The position numbers and the translations under genes were made by a program. The notes under the pieces are model-generated. The model ran no database searches, had not been told where the DNA came from, and worked only from the letters and a program-made list of their open reading frames with translations. From Hypericum androsaemum (Eukaryota > Streptophyta > Magnoliopsida > Malpighiales > Hypericaceae), in the NCBI GenBank assembly GCA_963995505.1, contig OZ023196.1, positions 15,435,106 through 15,499,105 on the forward strand: a DNA stretch of 64,000 bases, in the 5' to 3' direction. This document shows positions 10,771-23,307 of this stretch, one piece after another (the first letter of the stretch is position 1; each line of letters starts with the position of its first letter).

Positions 10771-13700
10771 TTAGAACTGGAACTGCATTTGTGAAGTGTA
10801 GCCCAGTGCATTAAGATGAGCAGCTACGGTCTCGTTCATCCCTGGTGGGCCACATCTCAGAATCTGCAAATTTAAACCTTGCTAAATCAGCATACGCACC
10901 AAGGAAGACGTTACTCTTTCCGTGAAAGATACCATTGGAAGAATTGTTTCTCTTTTGATGCCTGACCATCATCGATGATAGACTAATCATAGCCCATGAT
11001 ATAATAGCAGGTATCATGAGCATTTTTGACATTTATAAACAAGACGAGTAAATTTGGTAAGAGACCTGAATATTTGAGGCTGGGGCTGGACAATGTTGTC
11101 GAATGTTCTCCTTGGTCACATGGCCAACCCCACCGATCCAATCCTGTGGAGGCTGCCAATTTTGACATACAAGAATTGAGAAATTCTTCTCTAATGTTGC
11201 AATGAATTGACATGACTTAAACCTAAGGTAAGAGCCAACAAAAATAGATGAGTAACGTGCAGCTTACCTTGCTCAATATATAATATACGGTGAAACGAGT
11301 TGGGAATTTTCTGGCAAACCCATCAAGTTCTTCCTGCATCTTCTTGTCAGAAGTTAGGTTGATGTAATTCTAGTGCATTGCTTGAAAGATACAGTCCAAG
11401 TTCATATTACAAATGTTCAAAACTGTTAAGAAATTTCCCAATATTATGGTTAGTTTCTTTACAAGTGTAAAAAATAAACGAGTTTTTCCTTTTTCGGGTA
11501 AAAAACTTACCAAAATGTGTAGCAAACTAACAAAATTCTCAGAATATGCAGTTTTTAGAAAAGGCTGACCAGCTATGCTAGCACATGCAAATGGATCTTT
11601 TTCAAAAAAAATTTATCAACATCATTTTTTTTTCAAAATTTTTTTATCAACATCTTTTTTTATTAATTTCACTTAACTTTTCGAGCTCACTACATAGAGC
11701 TCGACACAAATATATGGCCCTACAAATATTTTGACAAAGTTATAAAAATACAGTGGAGTGGAAATTGGTTTCCAAGTTTCAAGATGTAGTTAGAATTATG
11801 GCTAATAATAATAACAATAATACGTAAAAGCTTTACCTTCAAAAGGATGTCTTGGAATGTGGAATTGGCATAAATTAAGTGCACATTGGTCTTGTTCTTT
11901 GGGTTTTCTAATACGGCTCTTGCAACATTTGACAACCGAATTAACATTTTTATAACGGACCTGGAACAATGGGGTAATGCCACTTCCTCCACCAACCATC
12001 CCAATTGCCCAAAATTGGCCTGGTTTATAGTTAAATCGCCCCTTGCACCAATAATCTTTCTCAACACTTAACTCGATATTTTGGTTTAAATTAAAAAAAC
12101 TTAACATTTACGTGCTCGAGTTATTCGTGGATGATATAAATAATTATGGAACCCAATATCTATGCATGTATCTTAGGGAAAGTTTTCTATAACAGAAACA
12201 AATAATTCCAAAGTCTAAATAATTAACACGGAACCAATATTTATAGCTACGAGGACCAACCTTGGAGTATACATGTGATAGGCTTTATAAGATCCAAAGT
12301 TGTAATTTAACGCACACAGATTAATTAATACGACAACTGTTCTTTGTTTGGTCACTTAGAATTATTCTAACTTAATTAAGGGTCTCAAATTTAGACTATT
12401 AGAAGCACAAGAGTGTTACATATTTTTTGGGATCTAAATATTGTACTCAAATTGAACTTAGATTAATTGAACAGTAGTTGTCTAAGTGTTGTAAAAGAAA
12501 ATACAAAAGACAAGTTAAGATTTGTACCGTAGGTCCCTTAACAGCCAGATATTCCCCTTCATGCATCTCCCTGAAATGACCCGACATCTTTCCTTCTGGA
12601 TACATCTAGTAACAATTAGATCCATACAACTGGGATGATTAATTACATGTGAGATTGAAGAAAACGAAAAAAGTATTGGATATGAGTATGACTACTAAAA
12701 ATTACCAAAATAATTTTATAAGTGGTGCAATTCAAGACAATATATAATTGTGTACCTTAACAAGGAGTTCAAAATATCCAACGTCAGAGTCCAATGAAAT
12801 GGGATTATACGACCTTATCACTTGCAATCCCTCTATATCCTTTCCCCTAACACATTGTAATAGAAGATCATATCTTTTTTTATTTCTAGTACTCGCATCT
12901 ATCTATATATATCAACACTAGGCAACACAAAAAATGTAGAAAAAACTAACAGATTGCACCTGCAAGAGACCTGATGGCCAACAGGAATTCCCAACGCCGA
13001 TTTAGGCGTGGGAAGAGCAAATCTGAACCTCGCAACATTATGGTTTATTGCTGTCTTCTTAACGAGCTTGAATTCTTTGAAATTTTCTGGATCTAAACAT
13101 CCTGAAACAAAAACGAAGGATAAATAAGATGATCTCGCCCCACAATCATCGCTCCACTTGTTGTTCAGAAGGGATAATATATGTATATTAAATATTAACA
13201 TAATGTTTTTCTGATATGTAATAAATTTATTAATAAAAATATATTTACAACATATACAGCGTAGAAATGCATCGTACAAGTACGAGGTGAGCCTCTGTAA
13301 AATCCTACATCAATAAAACACAGTTGAAAAATTTGCTACAGGAAAAGATCGCCTAGCATTCATGATGCTAAAACATAATTCTACACCCCCTTACGTAATA
13401 CAAGATAAGTCCTAGACCCTGGACCCTATTTATTGCTACTGCAATTAGCCCGAAAGACAATTGCACTAGAAATTTATACAGTCACCTAAGTCACAGCAAA
13501 TTTTTCGTGCATATAAAGCTTATATTGTACGAGTGAGAAGCTTATAAAGCCTTGTTAATACCGGTTGGGATACCACGTGCGGTAGAGTTGTTTATAAATG
13601 TAGAAAATTGTTAAAATTTTGGGTTGAATATCAAAATTTTAACATGTTAAAAACTGCCGATATAAGATCAACCTTAGAAAAAATAATAACATCTAGAATA

Positions 13701-13876
13701 AAGAATGTCAGATGATCAATCCGAAAAAAGAATTGGGTAAGTGGTGATTTATCGTTCGACTTCCTCCCAAGACGATATGTGACGAAGTATTGACTAGCAG
13801 CTAGGAAGACCAAAGTGGTAACAATTGTTGCACCACCTACCAGCTTAGGATCGCCAAACAACAACGATCGATCCAT
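10771..13876 (-). pseudogene. NADH-cytochrome b5 reductase pseudogene, copy 2 (all exons present)
   Basis: All nine exons are present in order and most are open, so this copy was lost recently. Two splice lesions are visible: the exon 1 donor reads CG|AT where the intact copy has GG|GT, and the exon 6 acceptor AG is AT. An in-frame TAA also lies just upstream of the MDRSLLFGD start, blocking the longer MSHNISGYG start that other copies keep. Exon 3 retains the flavin-site motif RSYNPIS, exon 5 GGGSGITP and exon 9 CGPPGM. Mis-spliced product remains possible. Confidence 0.85.
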
Positions 13877-14175
13877 TCTTGACCAAATCCATTAGCCATA
13901 TCCACTGATGTTATGTGACATTTTGATGTCCAAATTAGATTTAAAAAAATCTAAACTTATCGTTAAATGACCAAAGAAATGTGAGAACCATTTGTTACAG
14001 ATATAGCAATGTGTAATTGTGAGATATGCCTCTTGTGTATCAGAAGATTGACCAAAGAATAGAGGGAATATATTAGAAAGTTAAAGAATATTAAATAAAG
14101 CGAGATTTGTTATACATGTCATTCAGATGACCGAGAAATTACATTTATGTATGTACTATGAAAAGAATTATCCAA

Positions 14176-14214
<39 letters not shown>

Positions 14215-14254
14215 GTTATAAAATCAATTCTTATAATGTTGGTATAGATGGAAG

Positions 14255-14875
14255 TAGACCTCGCCATTGTTAGAATCCGATTCGTGATTTGATTCGTAAA
14301 AAAATTAATTCCATTCGTTCAGAATTCGATATGTCCAATATTCTATTCGATTCGAATTCTTCATGAGACAAATTGAATAAGGTTTATGATTTCCATAATT
14401 CATCAAACCGATTTGAGTACAATTATTGTCAATTCGATTCGAATTCGTCCATTTTTTGCAAATAAAAAATAAAAAAGTATCGAGAAGTACTCATATTTCT
14501 ATCTAATTATGTCAACAAGTAGAGAAAAAGATACACAGATAATTTAAATTGGTACATGAAATGCAAGTCCAATTTTAATTTATTTCCTTTTGCCCAAAAA
14601 TAAGAAACATTAAATCTTAATTTTTAAATATATAAAAATTTGAATTTTATTGAATTTTGGGTAAACATTACGGAAATTTTGAAAATTGTAAAAAATTTGG
14701 TATTTTTTGATTTTTTATTAAATATTAAAATTATAGAAATAATTCAAATTTGACAAATTATAATTCGTATTCGATTCGTCTTTGGATGAATTGAATACGG
14801 TTTAAGATTTTCGTAAATTCAAATTTGAATCAATTCGATTCGAATTCGACCCAATTCGAACCGTAGTGAGGTCTA
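14255..14875. mobile_element. hAT-like non-autonomous element (621 bp)
   Basis: The left end is TAGACCTCGCCATTG and the right end, read on the other strand, is TAGACCTCACTACGG. GATGGAAG flanks it at 14,247-14,254 and 14,876-14,883. It has no open frame of note. It lies upstream of CBR1 copy 2 just as its relatives lie upstream of the other copies. Confidence 0.7.
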
Positions 14876-15059
14876 GATGGAAGTGCCACTTGGTGTAACT
14901 AATTGTGGGGTTTTTGTGATGTTGTACTATATAGCGCTAATTATTGTTTAGCTTTGATAATCATGAATATAGTATTTTTGGAGCTGTATATATGGTACGG
15001 TAGTAATTATCTTTTGTATTTTTTATGAGAAGTAGTATAACTTTAATTATAAAAAATTA

Positions 15060-15674
15060 CTGAGGGAAGTGCGAGGTGTACTTGATCCAAAACAGACGCC
15101 AAAGAAAAGTTTCCTCGACGTAAGGCACTACCATTAACTCCTCGCTTACCATTCCCTTATAATATATTGATTTAGTTTTTTCTTCCAAGAATTATTAGAG
15201 TATATCACCCATAAGGAAACATGTATGATTAGAATCTTTAGATATGTAAAGTCCTATAGAGATGTAACCACTTTAGGAAGTCCTCGTATTTACCTAGAGC
15301 TAGGGTTTGTACATGTAATCTCTATATATTTTTGTCAAGTCTGATACGAAGTCCTAAGCAGCACCATTCATCCACATTGCTCTTGTTATTTTATATAATA
15401 TCACAGCTAAAATTGGGATAAGAAAAATCTAGACGTTGCATCAATCATGTCCGACAGTAGCGACACCAGTGCTGTGAGGTTCGGCAATCCTGGCAACATT
15501 CTCATCGTCAGCAGTATTGACACAATGTCCCTTTATTCTATTCACACATCCGATAGCACTAGTCAGGTCCATGTCTCTGGTTTCCTGTGTCACGCCTCGA
15601 TTATAAACATGACAAATGTCCGAGGTTTAAATACCCTACTCGACACCAGACTTTATTATAGAAATGAAATCTAA
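15060..15674 (+). mobile_element. Ty1/Copia LTR fragment with start of gag
   Basis: An LTR-like stretch with a TATATA motif near 15,320 is followed at about 15,400 by a decayed primer-site-like string (TATCACAGCTAAAATTG; compare the methionine tRNA site TGGTATCAGAGC). An ATG at 15,447 then opens a 75-codon frame with SIHTSDS-QVHVSGF, which resembles the N-terminus of Copia gag proteins (positions of the type LHxSDNPGxxLVS). The frame ends at 15,674 and no protease, integrase or reverse transcriptase follows. Copies at 24,120-24,700 and 47,630-47,990 are equally truncated, so truncation came before duplication. Confidence 0.6.
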
Positions 15675-16125
15675 AATATCTGAAATACTTATTACTTAAA
15701 AACAACGTAATTGTCATCAAGATAAATTACTGAAGATCGGTAAAACCAATGGTCTTTATTAATGATGAGAAGAACGTGACAATGCATGCAACTGGAGCCC
15801 TTTACTTTGGAACCCCTCCTGAATGATCTGAAACACATACGACTAATGTGAGTTGATTAAACTCAATAAATAGAACATAAACAAAAATCATAATGGTAAT
15901 AAAATTCAGAACAGAAAATGAGGTCACTTAACTATATAATTTAATCATCTAACATAATAGGACTCTGATGCGCTTGAAAAAGGCGCATTTCACCACATCA
16001 CTTTTGGGTCATTTCGACCCATTTTTGAGCCTTTATTATTCATATTTAGTGTCTTTTGTACCATTTCTTTGTCCGTTACCTCGAATGGTTTTACTCGTGT
16101 GTATTTTGTCTTTTGGACGTAGGTC
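15675..16125. other. Intergenic repeat, no gene seen
   Basis: This segment is shared with 24,750-25,190 and 49,950-50,290. It joins the Copia gag remnant to the NUFIP-tail chimera. From about 15,966 (TGATGCGCTTGAAAAA) it looks like the start of a further LTR, containing ACTTTTGGGTCATTTCGACCCA. Nothing coding is recognised. Confidence 0.4.
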
Positions 16126-16803
16126 AAGAGTGAGGAGCAGCTGAAGATTCAGAATTTGGAGTGAGTCTTGTCAAGAGGAGGCAAGCTGGGAAAAAGCTGC
16201 AACCGCCGAACGATGAAATCTGTTATTGCGTTTGCCCTGTGAAAACCATCGATCGGCAAAAAATCCCGCCTCTCGGTGAATGCTGGTTTTCACAAATCCT
16301 CCGGGCTCCTTCGATATTTCTCTGAAAGATTTGGCCCGATGCAACGTCTGTCGATCAGTGAGGAAGCCGTTCCTGCAACATACAAAGATTCAAGTAAGCG
16401 GGAGCCAACACTCCTACAGAAACTTCTGAGTGCTGATATAAGAAGAGACAAGCGGCAGTTGTTGCAAGTTTTTAGGTTCATGGTGTCCAACTCTTTCTTC
16501 AAGAATTGGCCGGATAGGCCATTAAAATATCCTTTGGTCCAAGTTGGGGGTTATGATTTTGAGTTGCCGGACAAACAAGCTGCACGTTGTAGAGAATCTG
16601 CAGTTGACCGCGAGAATACGGTGGAGAGTTCTCTCCACAAAGATAAGAATCACGATTTGGGTCATTACAACGACGAAGCGAACTACGACGACATTTACAG
16701 CACCAGTGATGGCGATGACAAGTATACTGTCGAATGCGGCATCAACGAGGAGGTTGCTAGCAACATCAAGGATGCATAGGAGGGTGAAATCATCGATTGT
16801 TGA
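16126..16803 (+). pseudogene. NUFIP 3' exon chimera (copy 3)
   Basis: It has the same layout as 602-1302: about 260 bp of the foreign segment, then NUFIP tail sequence from about 16,385. The NUFIP part reads EPTLLQKLLSADIRRDK and carries the acidic tail, with TAG at 16,777 before the usual end. An ATG at about 16,339 could start a frame running into the NUFIP part here, but this ATG is absent from copies 1 and 5. I do not treat it as a gene. Confidence 0.7.
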
Positions 16804-16956
16804 ATTAAACAGTGTACATGCTTTTGTACTTGCTTTCCTAATGTCAATATGTAACAAGATATCTAGCAATAGCTGTAATTATTAGTATTATCAGCTACAT
16901 ACTTTTTCTTAATGACAAAGCATATATTAGGAAGAAGAACCCATGTAATAAGCTTG

Positions 16957-18728
16957 TTAGAATTGGAGTTGCATTTGTGAAGTGTAGCCAAGTGCATTAA
17001 GAGGAGCAGCTATAGTCTCGGTCATCCCTGGTGGGCCACATCTCAGAATCTGCAAATCTGAAACTTGCTAAATTAGCATACTCACCAACGAAGACGTCAC
17101 TTCTTCCGTGAAGGACACTATTAGAAGAATCATTTCTCTTTAGATGTCTGACCAGTGTCGACAATAGACTAGAAATAGCCCGTGATATAATAGCAGATAT
17201 CATGAGCATTTTCGATGCCTATAAATAAGACGAGTAAATTCTGAAAGAGACTTGAATAGTTGGGGATGGTGCTGGACAATGTTGATGAATGGTATCCTTG
17301 GTCACATGGCCAACGCCACCGTTCCAATCCTGAGGAGGCTGCCAATTTTGACCAACAAGACTTGAGAAATTGTTCTATAACATTGCAATGAATTGACATG
17401 ACGACTTAAACCAAAGGTGAGGGCCAACAATAATAAATGGGAAACATGCAGCTTACCTTACTCAACATATAATATACAGTGAAACGAGTTGGCAATTTTC
17501 TGGCAAACCCATGAAGTTCTTCTTGCATGTTCTTCTCAGAAGTTAGATTGATGTAATTCTAGTGCATTGCTTGAAAGATATGGTCCAAGTTCATATTACA
17601 AATGTACAAAACTGTTAGAGATTTCCAAATATTGTGTTTGGTTTATTTACAAGTGTGAAAAATACACGACTTTTTTTTCTTTTGGGTAAAAAACTTACCG
17701 AAATGAGTAGCAAACTAACAAAATTCTCAGAACATGTAGTTTTTAAAAAAAGCTGACCTGCTATGCTAGCACACGCAAATGGCAATTTTCAAAAAAACAA
17801 ACAAATTTTATCGACATCTTTGGAGGGCGATAACTTGGTCCTCGAGGGATACAATGATTTTTTTTTAATTTCACTTAACTTTTCGAGCACACTACGTAGA
17901 GCTCGACACAAACATATGGCCCTTCAAATTTTTTGACGAAGTTATAAAAATACAGTGGAGTGGAAATTGGTTTCCAGGTTTCAAGATGTAGTTAGAATTA
18001 CGACTAATAATAATAACAATAATACGTAAAAGCTTTACCTTCAAAGGATGTCTTGGAATGAGGAATTGGCATAAATTAAGTGCACAGTGGTCTTGTCTTT
18101 TGGGTTTTCTAATACGGTTCTTGCAACCTTTGACACATATAATTAAAACTAAATTAACATTTTTATATCTCAAAATCAACAATCATGAAAAAAAAACCAA
18201 GTAAAATGGACCTGGAATAATGGGGTAATGCCACTTCCTCCACCAACCATCCCAATTGCCCGAAATTGGCCTGGTTTATAGTTAAATCGCCCTTTGCACC
18301 AGTAATCATTCTCAACACTCAGATCTATATTTTTGTTTAAATTAAAACAAATTAACATTTACGTGCACGAGTTATTTGTGTATGATATAAATAACTAGGG
18401 AACACAATACGAAGCATGGACATGGTATATACCTATGCATGTATTTCAGGGAAAGTTTTCTATAACAAAAAGAAATAATTCCAAAGTCTAAATAATTAAC
18501 ACGGGACCAATATTTATAGCTAGGAGGACCAACCTAGGAGTATACATGTGATAGGCTTTATAAGATCCAAAGATGTAATTTAACGCACACAGATTAATTA
18601 ATACGACAACTGTTCTTTGTTTGGTCACTTAGAGTTATTCTAACTTAATTAAGGGTCTCAAATTCAAACTATTAGAAGCACAAGAGTGTTACATATTTGT
18701 TGGGATCTAAATATTGTACTCAACTTGA
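16957..18728 (-). pseudogene. NADH-cytochrome b5 reductase pseudogene, copy 3 (exons 5-9 only)
   Basis: Exons 9, 8, 7, 6 and 5 are recognisable. After exon 5, intron 4 runs to about 18,728 and then joins NUFIP tail sequence, so exons 1-4 (membrane anchor and most of the flavin domain) are missing. It shares with copies 1 and 7 the shifted exon 5 acceptor and the one-base loss at the end of exon 6. The identical intron 4/NUFIP join recurs at about 51,552. Confidence 0.85.
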
Positions 18729-18987
18729 AGTTGGACGACGATTTTGAGTTGCTGGACGAAGAAGCTTCACGTTGTGGAGTTTCTGCAGATGACCCCGAGA
18801 ATATAGCAGAGAGTTCTCTCCATAAAGATAAGAATCACGATTTGGGTCATTATGATGACGAACCGAACTACAACAACGTTGATAGCACCAATGATGGCGA
18901 TGACAAGTATGCTGCCGAATGCGGCATCAACGTGGAGGTCGCTAGCAACATCGAGGATGCAGAGGTGGGTGAAATCATCGATTGTTG
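18729..18987 (+). pseudogene. NUFIP acidic-tail fragment (copy 4)
   Basis: Only the last ~85 codons of the NUFIP exon remain, from DDFELLDEE to EEGEIIDC-like VGEIIDC and TGA. They are fused at the 5' side to CBR1 intron 4. There is no ATG in frame upstream, so it is not expected to be translated. It abuts, tail to tail, the intact CBR1 gene: the gap between its TGA and the CBR1 stop is about 280 bp. Confidence 0.8.
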
Positions 18988-19266
18988 AATTAAACAGTGT
19001 ACATGCTTTTGTACTTGGTTTCCTAATGGCAATATGTAACAAGATATTCCCTGAACTATCCTTTCTTGGAACAAAGAAAAGAATCGACTGTTTGGTGTAG
19101 AATTGATACTTTTCAGAGAGTTCGTGTTCATTTGCAGCAATAGCTGCAATTATTAGTATTATAACCACATACTTATTCTTTGTTTGAAAAAAAAGCTGCA
19201 TACTTATTCTTAATGACAAAGCATATATTAGTAAGAAGAACCCATGTAATAAGCTTGATAAGCTTG

Positions 19267-22200
19267 TTAGAACTGGAACTGCATTTGTGAAGTGTAGCCC
19301 AGTGCATTAAGATGAGCAGCTACGGTCTCGTTCATCCCTGGTGGGCCACATCTCAGAATCTGCAAATTTAAACCTTGCGAAATCAGCATACGCACCAAGG
19401 AAGACGTTACTCTTTCCATGAAAGATACCATTGGAAGTATTGTTTCTCTTTTGATGCCTGACCATCATCGACAATAGACTAGTTATAGCCCATGATATAA
19501 TAGCATATATCATGAGCATTTTTGACATTTATAAACAAGACGAGCTATTCGGAAAGAGACCTGAATATTTGAGGCTGGGGCTGGACAATGTTGTTGAATG
19601 TTCTCCATGGTCACATGGCCAACCCCACCCTTCCAATCCTGTGGAGGCTGCCAATTTTGACCCATAAGAATTGAGAAATTGTTCTCTAATGTTGCAATGA
19701 ATTGACATGACTTAAACCTAAGGTAAGAGCCAACAAAAATAGATGAGTAATGTGCAACTTACCTTGCTCAATATATAATATACGGTGAAACGAGTTGGGA
19801 ATTTTCTGGCAAACCCATCAAGTTCTTCCTGCATGTTCTTGTCAGAAGTTAGGTTGATATAATTCTAGTGCATTGCTTGAAAGATATGGTCCAAGTTCAT
19901 ATTACAAATGTTCAAACCTGTTAAGAGATTTCCCAATATTATGGTTAGTTTATTTACAAGTGTGAAAAATACACGACTTTTTTTCTTTTTCGGTTAAAAA
20001 ACTTACCAAAATGAGTAGCAAACTAACAAAATTCTCAGAATATGTAGTTTAAAAAAAAGGCTGACCTGCTATGCTACCACACAAAAATAGCACTTTTTCA
20101 AAAAAACAAATTTATCAACATCTTTGGAGGGCGATAACTTGGTCCTCGAGTGTTAGAATGAATTTTTTTTAAAATTTCACTTAACTCTTCGAGCTCACTA
20201 CGTAGAGCTCGACACAAATATATGGCCCTCCAAATATTTTGACAAAGTTATAAAAATACAGTGGAGTGGAAATTGGTTTCCGAGTTTCAAGATGTAGTTA
20301 GAATTACGGCTAATAATAATAACAATAATACGTAAAAGCTTTACCTTCAAAAGGATGTCTTGGAATGTGGAATTGGCATAAATTAAGTGCACATTGGTCT
20401 TGTCGTTTGGGTTTTCTAATACGGCTCTTGCAACCTTTGACACACATAATTAAAACCAAATTAACATTTTTATATCTCAAAATAAACAATCATGAAAAAA
20501 AAAACTTAGTAAAACAGACCTGGAACAATGGGGTAATGCCACTTCCTCCACCAACCATCCCAATTGTCCGAAATTGGCCTGGGTTATAGTTAAATCGCCC
20601 CTTGCACCAATAATCATTCTCAACACTTAACTCGATATTTTTGTTTAAATTAAAACAACTTAACATTTACGTGCTCGAGTTATTCGTGGATGATATAAAT
20701 AACTAGAACCAAATAATTAGAACACAATACCTATACATGTATTTCAGGGCAAGTTTTCTATAACAGAACCAAAGAATTCCAATGTCTAAATAATTAACAC
20801 GGGACCAATATTTATAGCTAGGAGGACCAACCTTGGAGTATACATGTGATTGGCTTTATAAGATCCAAAGTTGTAATTTAACGCACACGGATTAATTAAT
20901 ACGAAAACTGTTCTTTGTTTGGTCACTTAGAGTTATTCTAACTTAATTAAGGGTCTCAAATTTAGACTATTAGAAGCACAAGAGTATTACATATTTGTTG
21001 GGATCTAAATATTGTACTCAAATTCAACTTAGATTAATTGAACAGTAGTTGTCCAAGTGTTGTAATAGAAAATAAAAAAGACAAGTTAAGATTTGTACCG
21101 TAGGTCCCTTAACAGCTAGATATTCCCCTTCACGCATCTCCCTGAAATGACCCGACATCTTTCCTTCTGGATACATCTAGTAATAATAAGATCCATACAA
21201 CTTGGATGATTAATTACATATGAGATTGAAGAAAACGAAAAAAAGTAGTGAATATGTGTATGACTACTAAAAATTGCCAAAATATTTTATAAATGGTGCA
21301 ATTCAGGACAATATATAATTGTGTACCTTAACAAGGAGTTCAAAGTATCCAACGTCGGAGTCCAATGAAATGGGATTATACGACCTTATCACTTCCAATC
21401 CCTCTCTATCCTTTCCCCTAACACATTGTAGTAGAAGATCATAAATTTTTTTGTTTCTAATATTCGCACCTATCTATATATATAAACACTAGACGACACG
21501 AAAAATGTAGCAAAATCTAACAGATTGCACCTGCAAGAGACCTGATGGCCAACAGGAACTCCCAACACCGAATTAGGCGTGGGAAGAGCAAATCTGAACC
21601 TCGCAACATTATGGTTTATTGCTGTCTTCTTAACAAGCTTGAATTCTTTGAAATTTTCAGGATCTAAACATCCTGAAAGAAAAACGAAGGATAAATAAGA
21701 TGATCTCGCACCACAATCATCGCTCCAGTTGTTGTTTAGAAGGGATAATATATGTATATTAGATATTAACATAATGTTTTTCTGATAAGTAATAAATTTA
21801 TTAGTAATAATATATTTAAAACATATACAACATAGAAATGCCTCTACAAGTACGAGGTGATCCTCTGTAAAATCCTACATCAATAAAACACAGTTGAAAA
21901 TTTTGCTTCAGGGAAAGATCGCCTAGCATTCATGATGCTAAAACATAATTCTACACCCTCTTACGTAATACAAGATAAGTCCTAGACCCTAGACCCTGTT
22001 TATTGCTACTGCAATTAGCCCGAAAGACAATTGCACTAGAAATTTATATAGTCACCTAAGTCACAGCCAATTTTCCGTGCATATAAAGCTTATAATGTAC
22101 GAGTGAGAAGCTTATAAAGCCTTGTTAAAACCGGTAGAGATAGCACGTGCGGCGGAGTTTTTTATAAATGTAGAAAATTGTTAAAATTTTGGGTTGAATA

Positions 22201-22446
22201 TCAAAATTTTAACATGTTAAGAACTCACGATATAAGATCTACCCTAGAAAAAATAATAACATCTAGAATAAAGAATTTCATATGATCAATCCGAAAAAAG
22301 AATTGGGTAAGTGGTGATTTACCCTTCGGTTTCCTCCCAAGACGATATGTGACGAAGTAATAGCCAGCAGCTAGGAAGACCAAAGTGGTAGCAATTGTAG
22401 CACCACCTAGCAGCTTAGGATCGCCAAACAACAACGACCGATCCAT
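19267..22446 (-). CDS. CBR1: NADH-cytochrome b5 reductase 1, the only intact copy
   Basis: This flavoenzyme passes electrons from NADH through FAD to cytochrome b5 for desaturases and hydroxylases; in plants the CBR1 type is membrane-bound (mainly ER). Nine exons, in order of transcription: 22446-22323, 21672-21531, 21417-21327, 21176-21099, 20600-20520, 20434-20345, 19828-19763, 19647-19561 and 19359-19267. All introns are GT-AG and the joined frame is open for 283 codons plus TAA, close to the 281 aa of the Arabidopsis protein as I recall it. Visible features: an N-terminal hydrophobic anchor (about 13-33), flavin motif RSYNPIS (100-106), GKMS (124-127), the nucleotide-site motif GGSGITP (163-169), CGPPGM (257-262; usually CGPPPM) and C-terminal MQFQF. 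An in-frame ATG at 22,491 (MSHNISGYG) would add 15 residues; I prefer MDRSLLFGD because it gives the usual short anchor. Confidence 0.92.
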
Positions 22447-22894
22447 TCTTGACCAAATCCATGAGCCATATCCACTGATGTTATGTGACATTTTGATGTC
22501 CAAATTAGATTTAAAAAAATCTAAACTTATCGTTAAATGACCAAAGAAATGTGAGAACCATTTGTTACAGATATAGCAATGTCTAATTGTGAGATATGCC
22601 TCTTGTGTATCAGAAGATTGATGTTTTAGCTTGTCACTTGGTCTTTCCACATTCCCTACAATATTCTTTTTCAAAAGAATGGATTGCTCTGGTGTTGGGA
22701 AAAGAATAGAGGAGGGAATATATTAGAAAGTTAAAGAAAATTAAATAAAGCGAGATTTGTTATACATGTCATTCTGATGACCGAGAAATTACATTTATGT
22801 ATGTACTATGAAAAGAATTATCGAAAGACTATATATATATATATATATATAATTGTTAGAAAATCAATTCTGATAATGTTGGTATTGATGGAAG
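22447..22894 (-). promoter_or_regulatory. Upstream region of the intact CBR1 gene
   Basis: This is the 5' flank of the only intact CBR1 copy. The reading frame stays open upstream to about 22,674, but without similarity to the family. An AT microsatellite lies at about 22,828-22,850. No firm TATA box or regulatory site can be named. Part of it (from 22,595) is repeated in tandem just upstream. Confidence 0.4.
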
Positions 22895-23217
22895 TAGGCC
22901 TGGCCATTGCTAGAATCTGATTCGTGATTTGATTCATAAAAAAATCAATTCCATTCGTTCAGAATTCGATTTTGGAATTCTTCATGAGATATGCCTCTTG
23001 TGTATCAGAAGATTGATGTTTTAGCTTGTCACTTGGTTTTTCCACATTCCCTACAATATTCTTTTTCAAAAGAATGGATTGCTCTGGTGTTGGGAAAGAA
23101 TAGAGGGAATATATTAGAAAGTTAAAGAAAATTAAATAAAGCGAGATTTGTTATACATGTCATTCAGATGACCGAGAAATTACTTTTCTGTATGTACTAT
23201 GAAAAGAATTATCCATA
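22595..23217. repeat. Tandem duplication of ~390 bp upstream of CBR1
   Basis: The block starting ATGCCTCTTGTGTATCAGAA at about 22,595 and running through the AT microsatellite into the start of a hAT-like element (22,895-22,985) is followed at once by a second copy of the same block (from about 22,987). The first hAT-like copy is thus cut after about 90 bp, while the second is complete. Confidence 0.8.
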
Positions 23218-23307
23218 GACTATATATATATATATACACATATATATATATATATATACATATAATTGTTAGAAAATCAATTCTTATAATGTTGGTATAG
23301 ATGGAAG

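Noticed and set aside
10182..10811. A 209-codon minus-strand frame opposite the NUFIP tail, with relatives in every copy
   Set aside because: It is the antisense of a conserved NUFIP coding exon and its 3' region. The frame is open because of the codon pattern on the other strand, and its residues match no family.
18686..18988. Chimeric ~100-codon frames at 18,686 and 51,514
   Set aside because: They begin with GTG and join intron sequence to a NUFIP fragment; there is no ATG, so translation is not expected.
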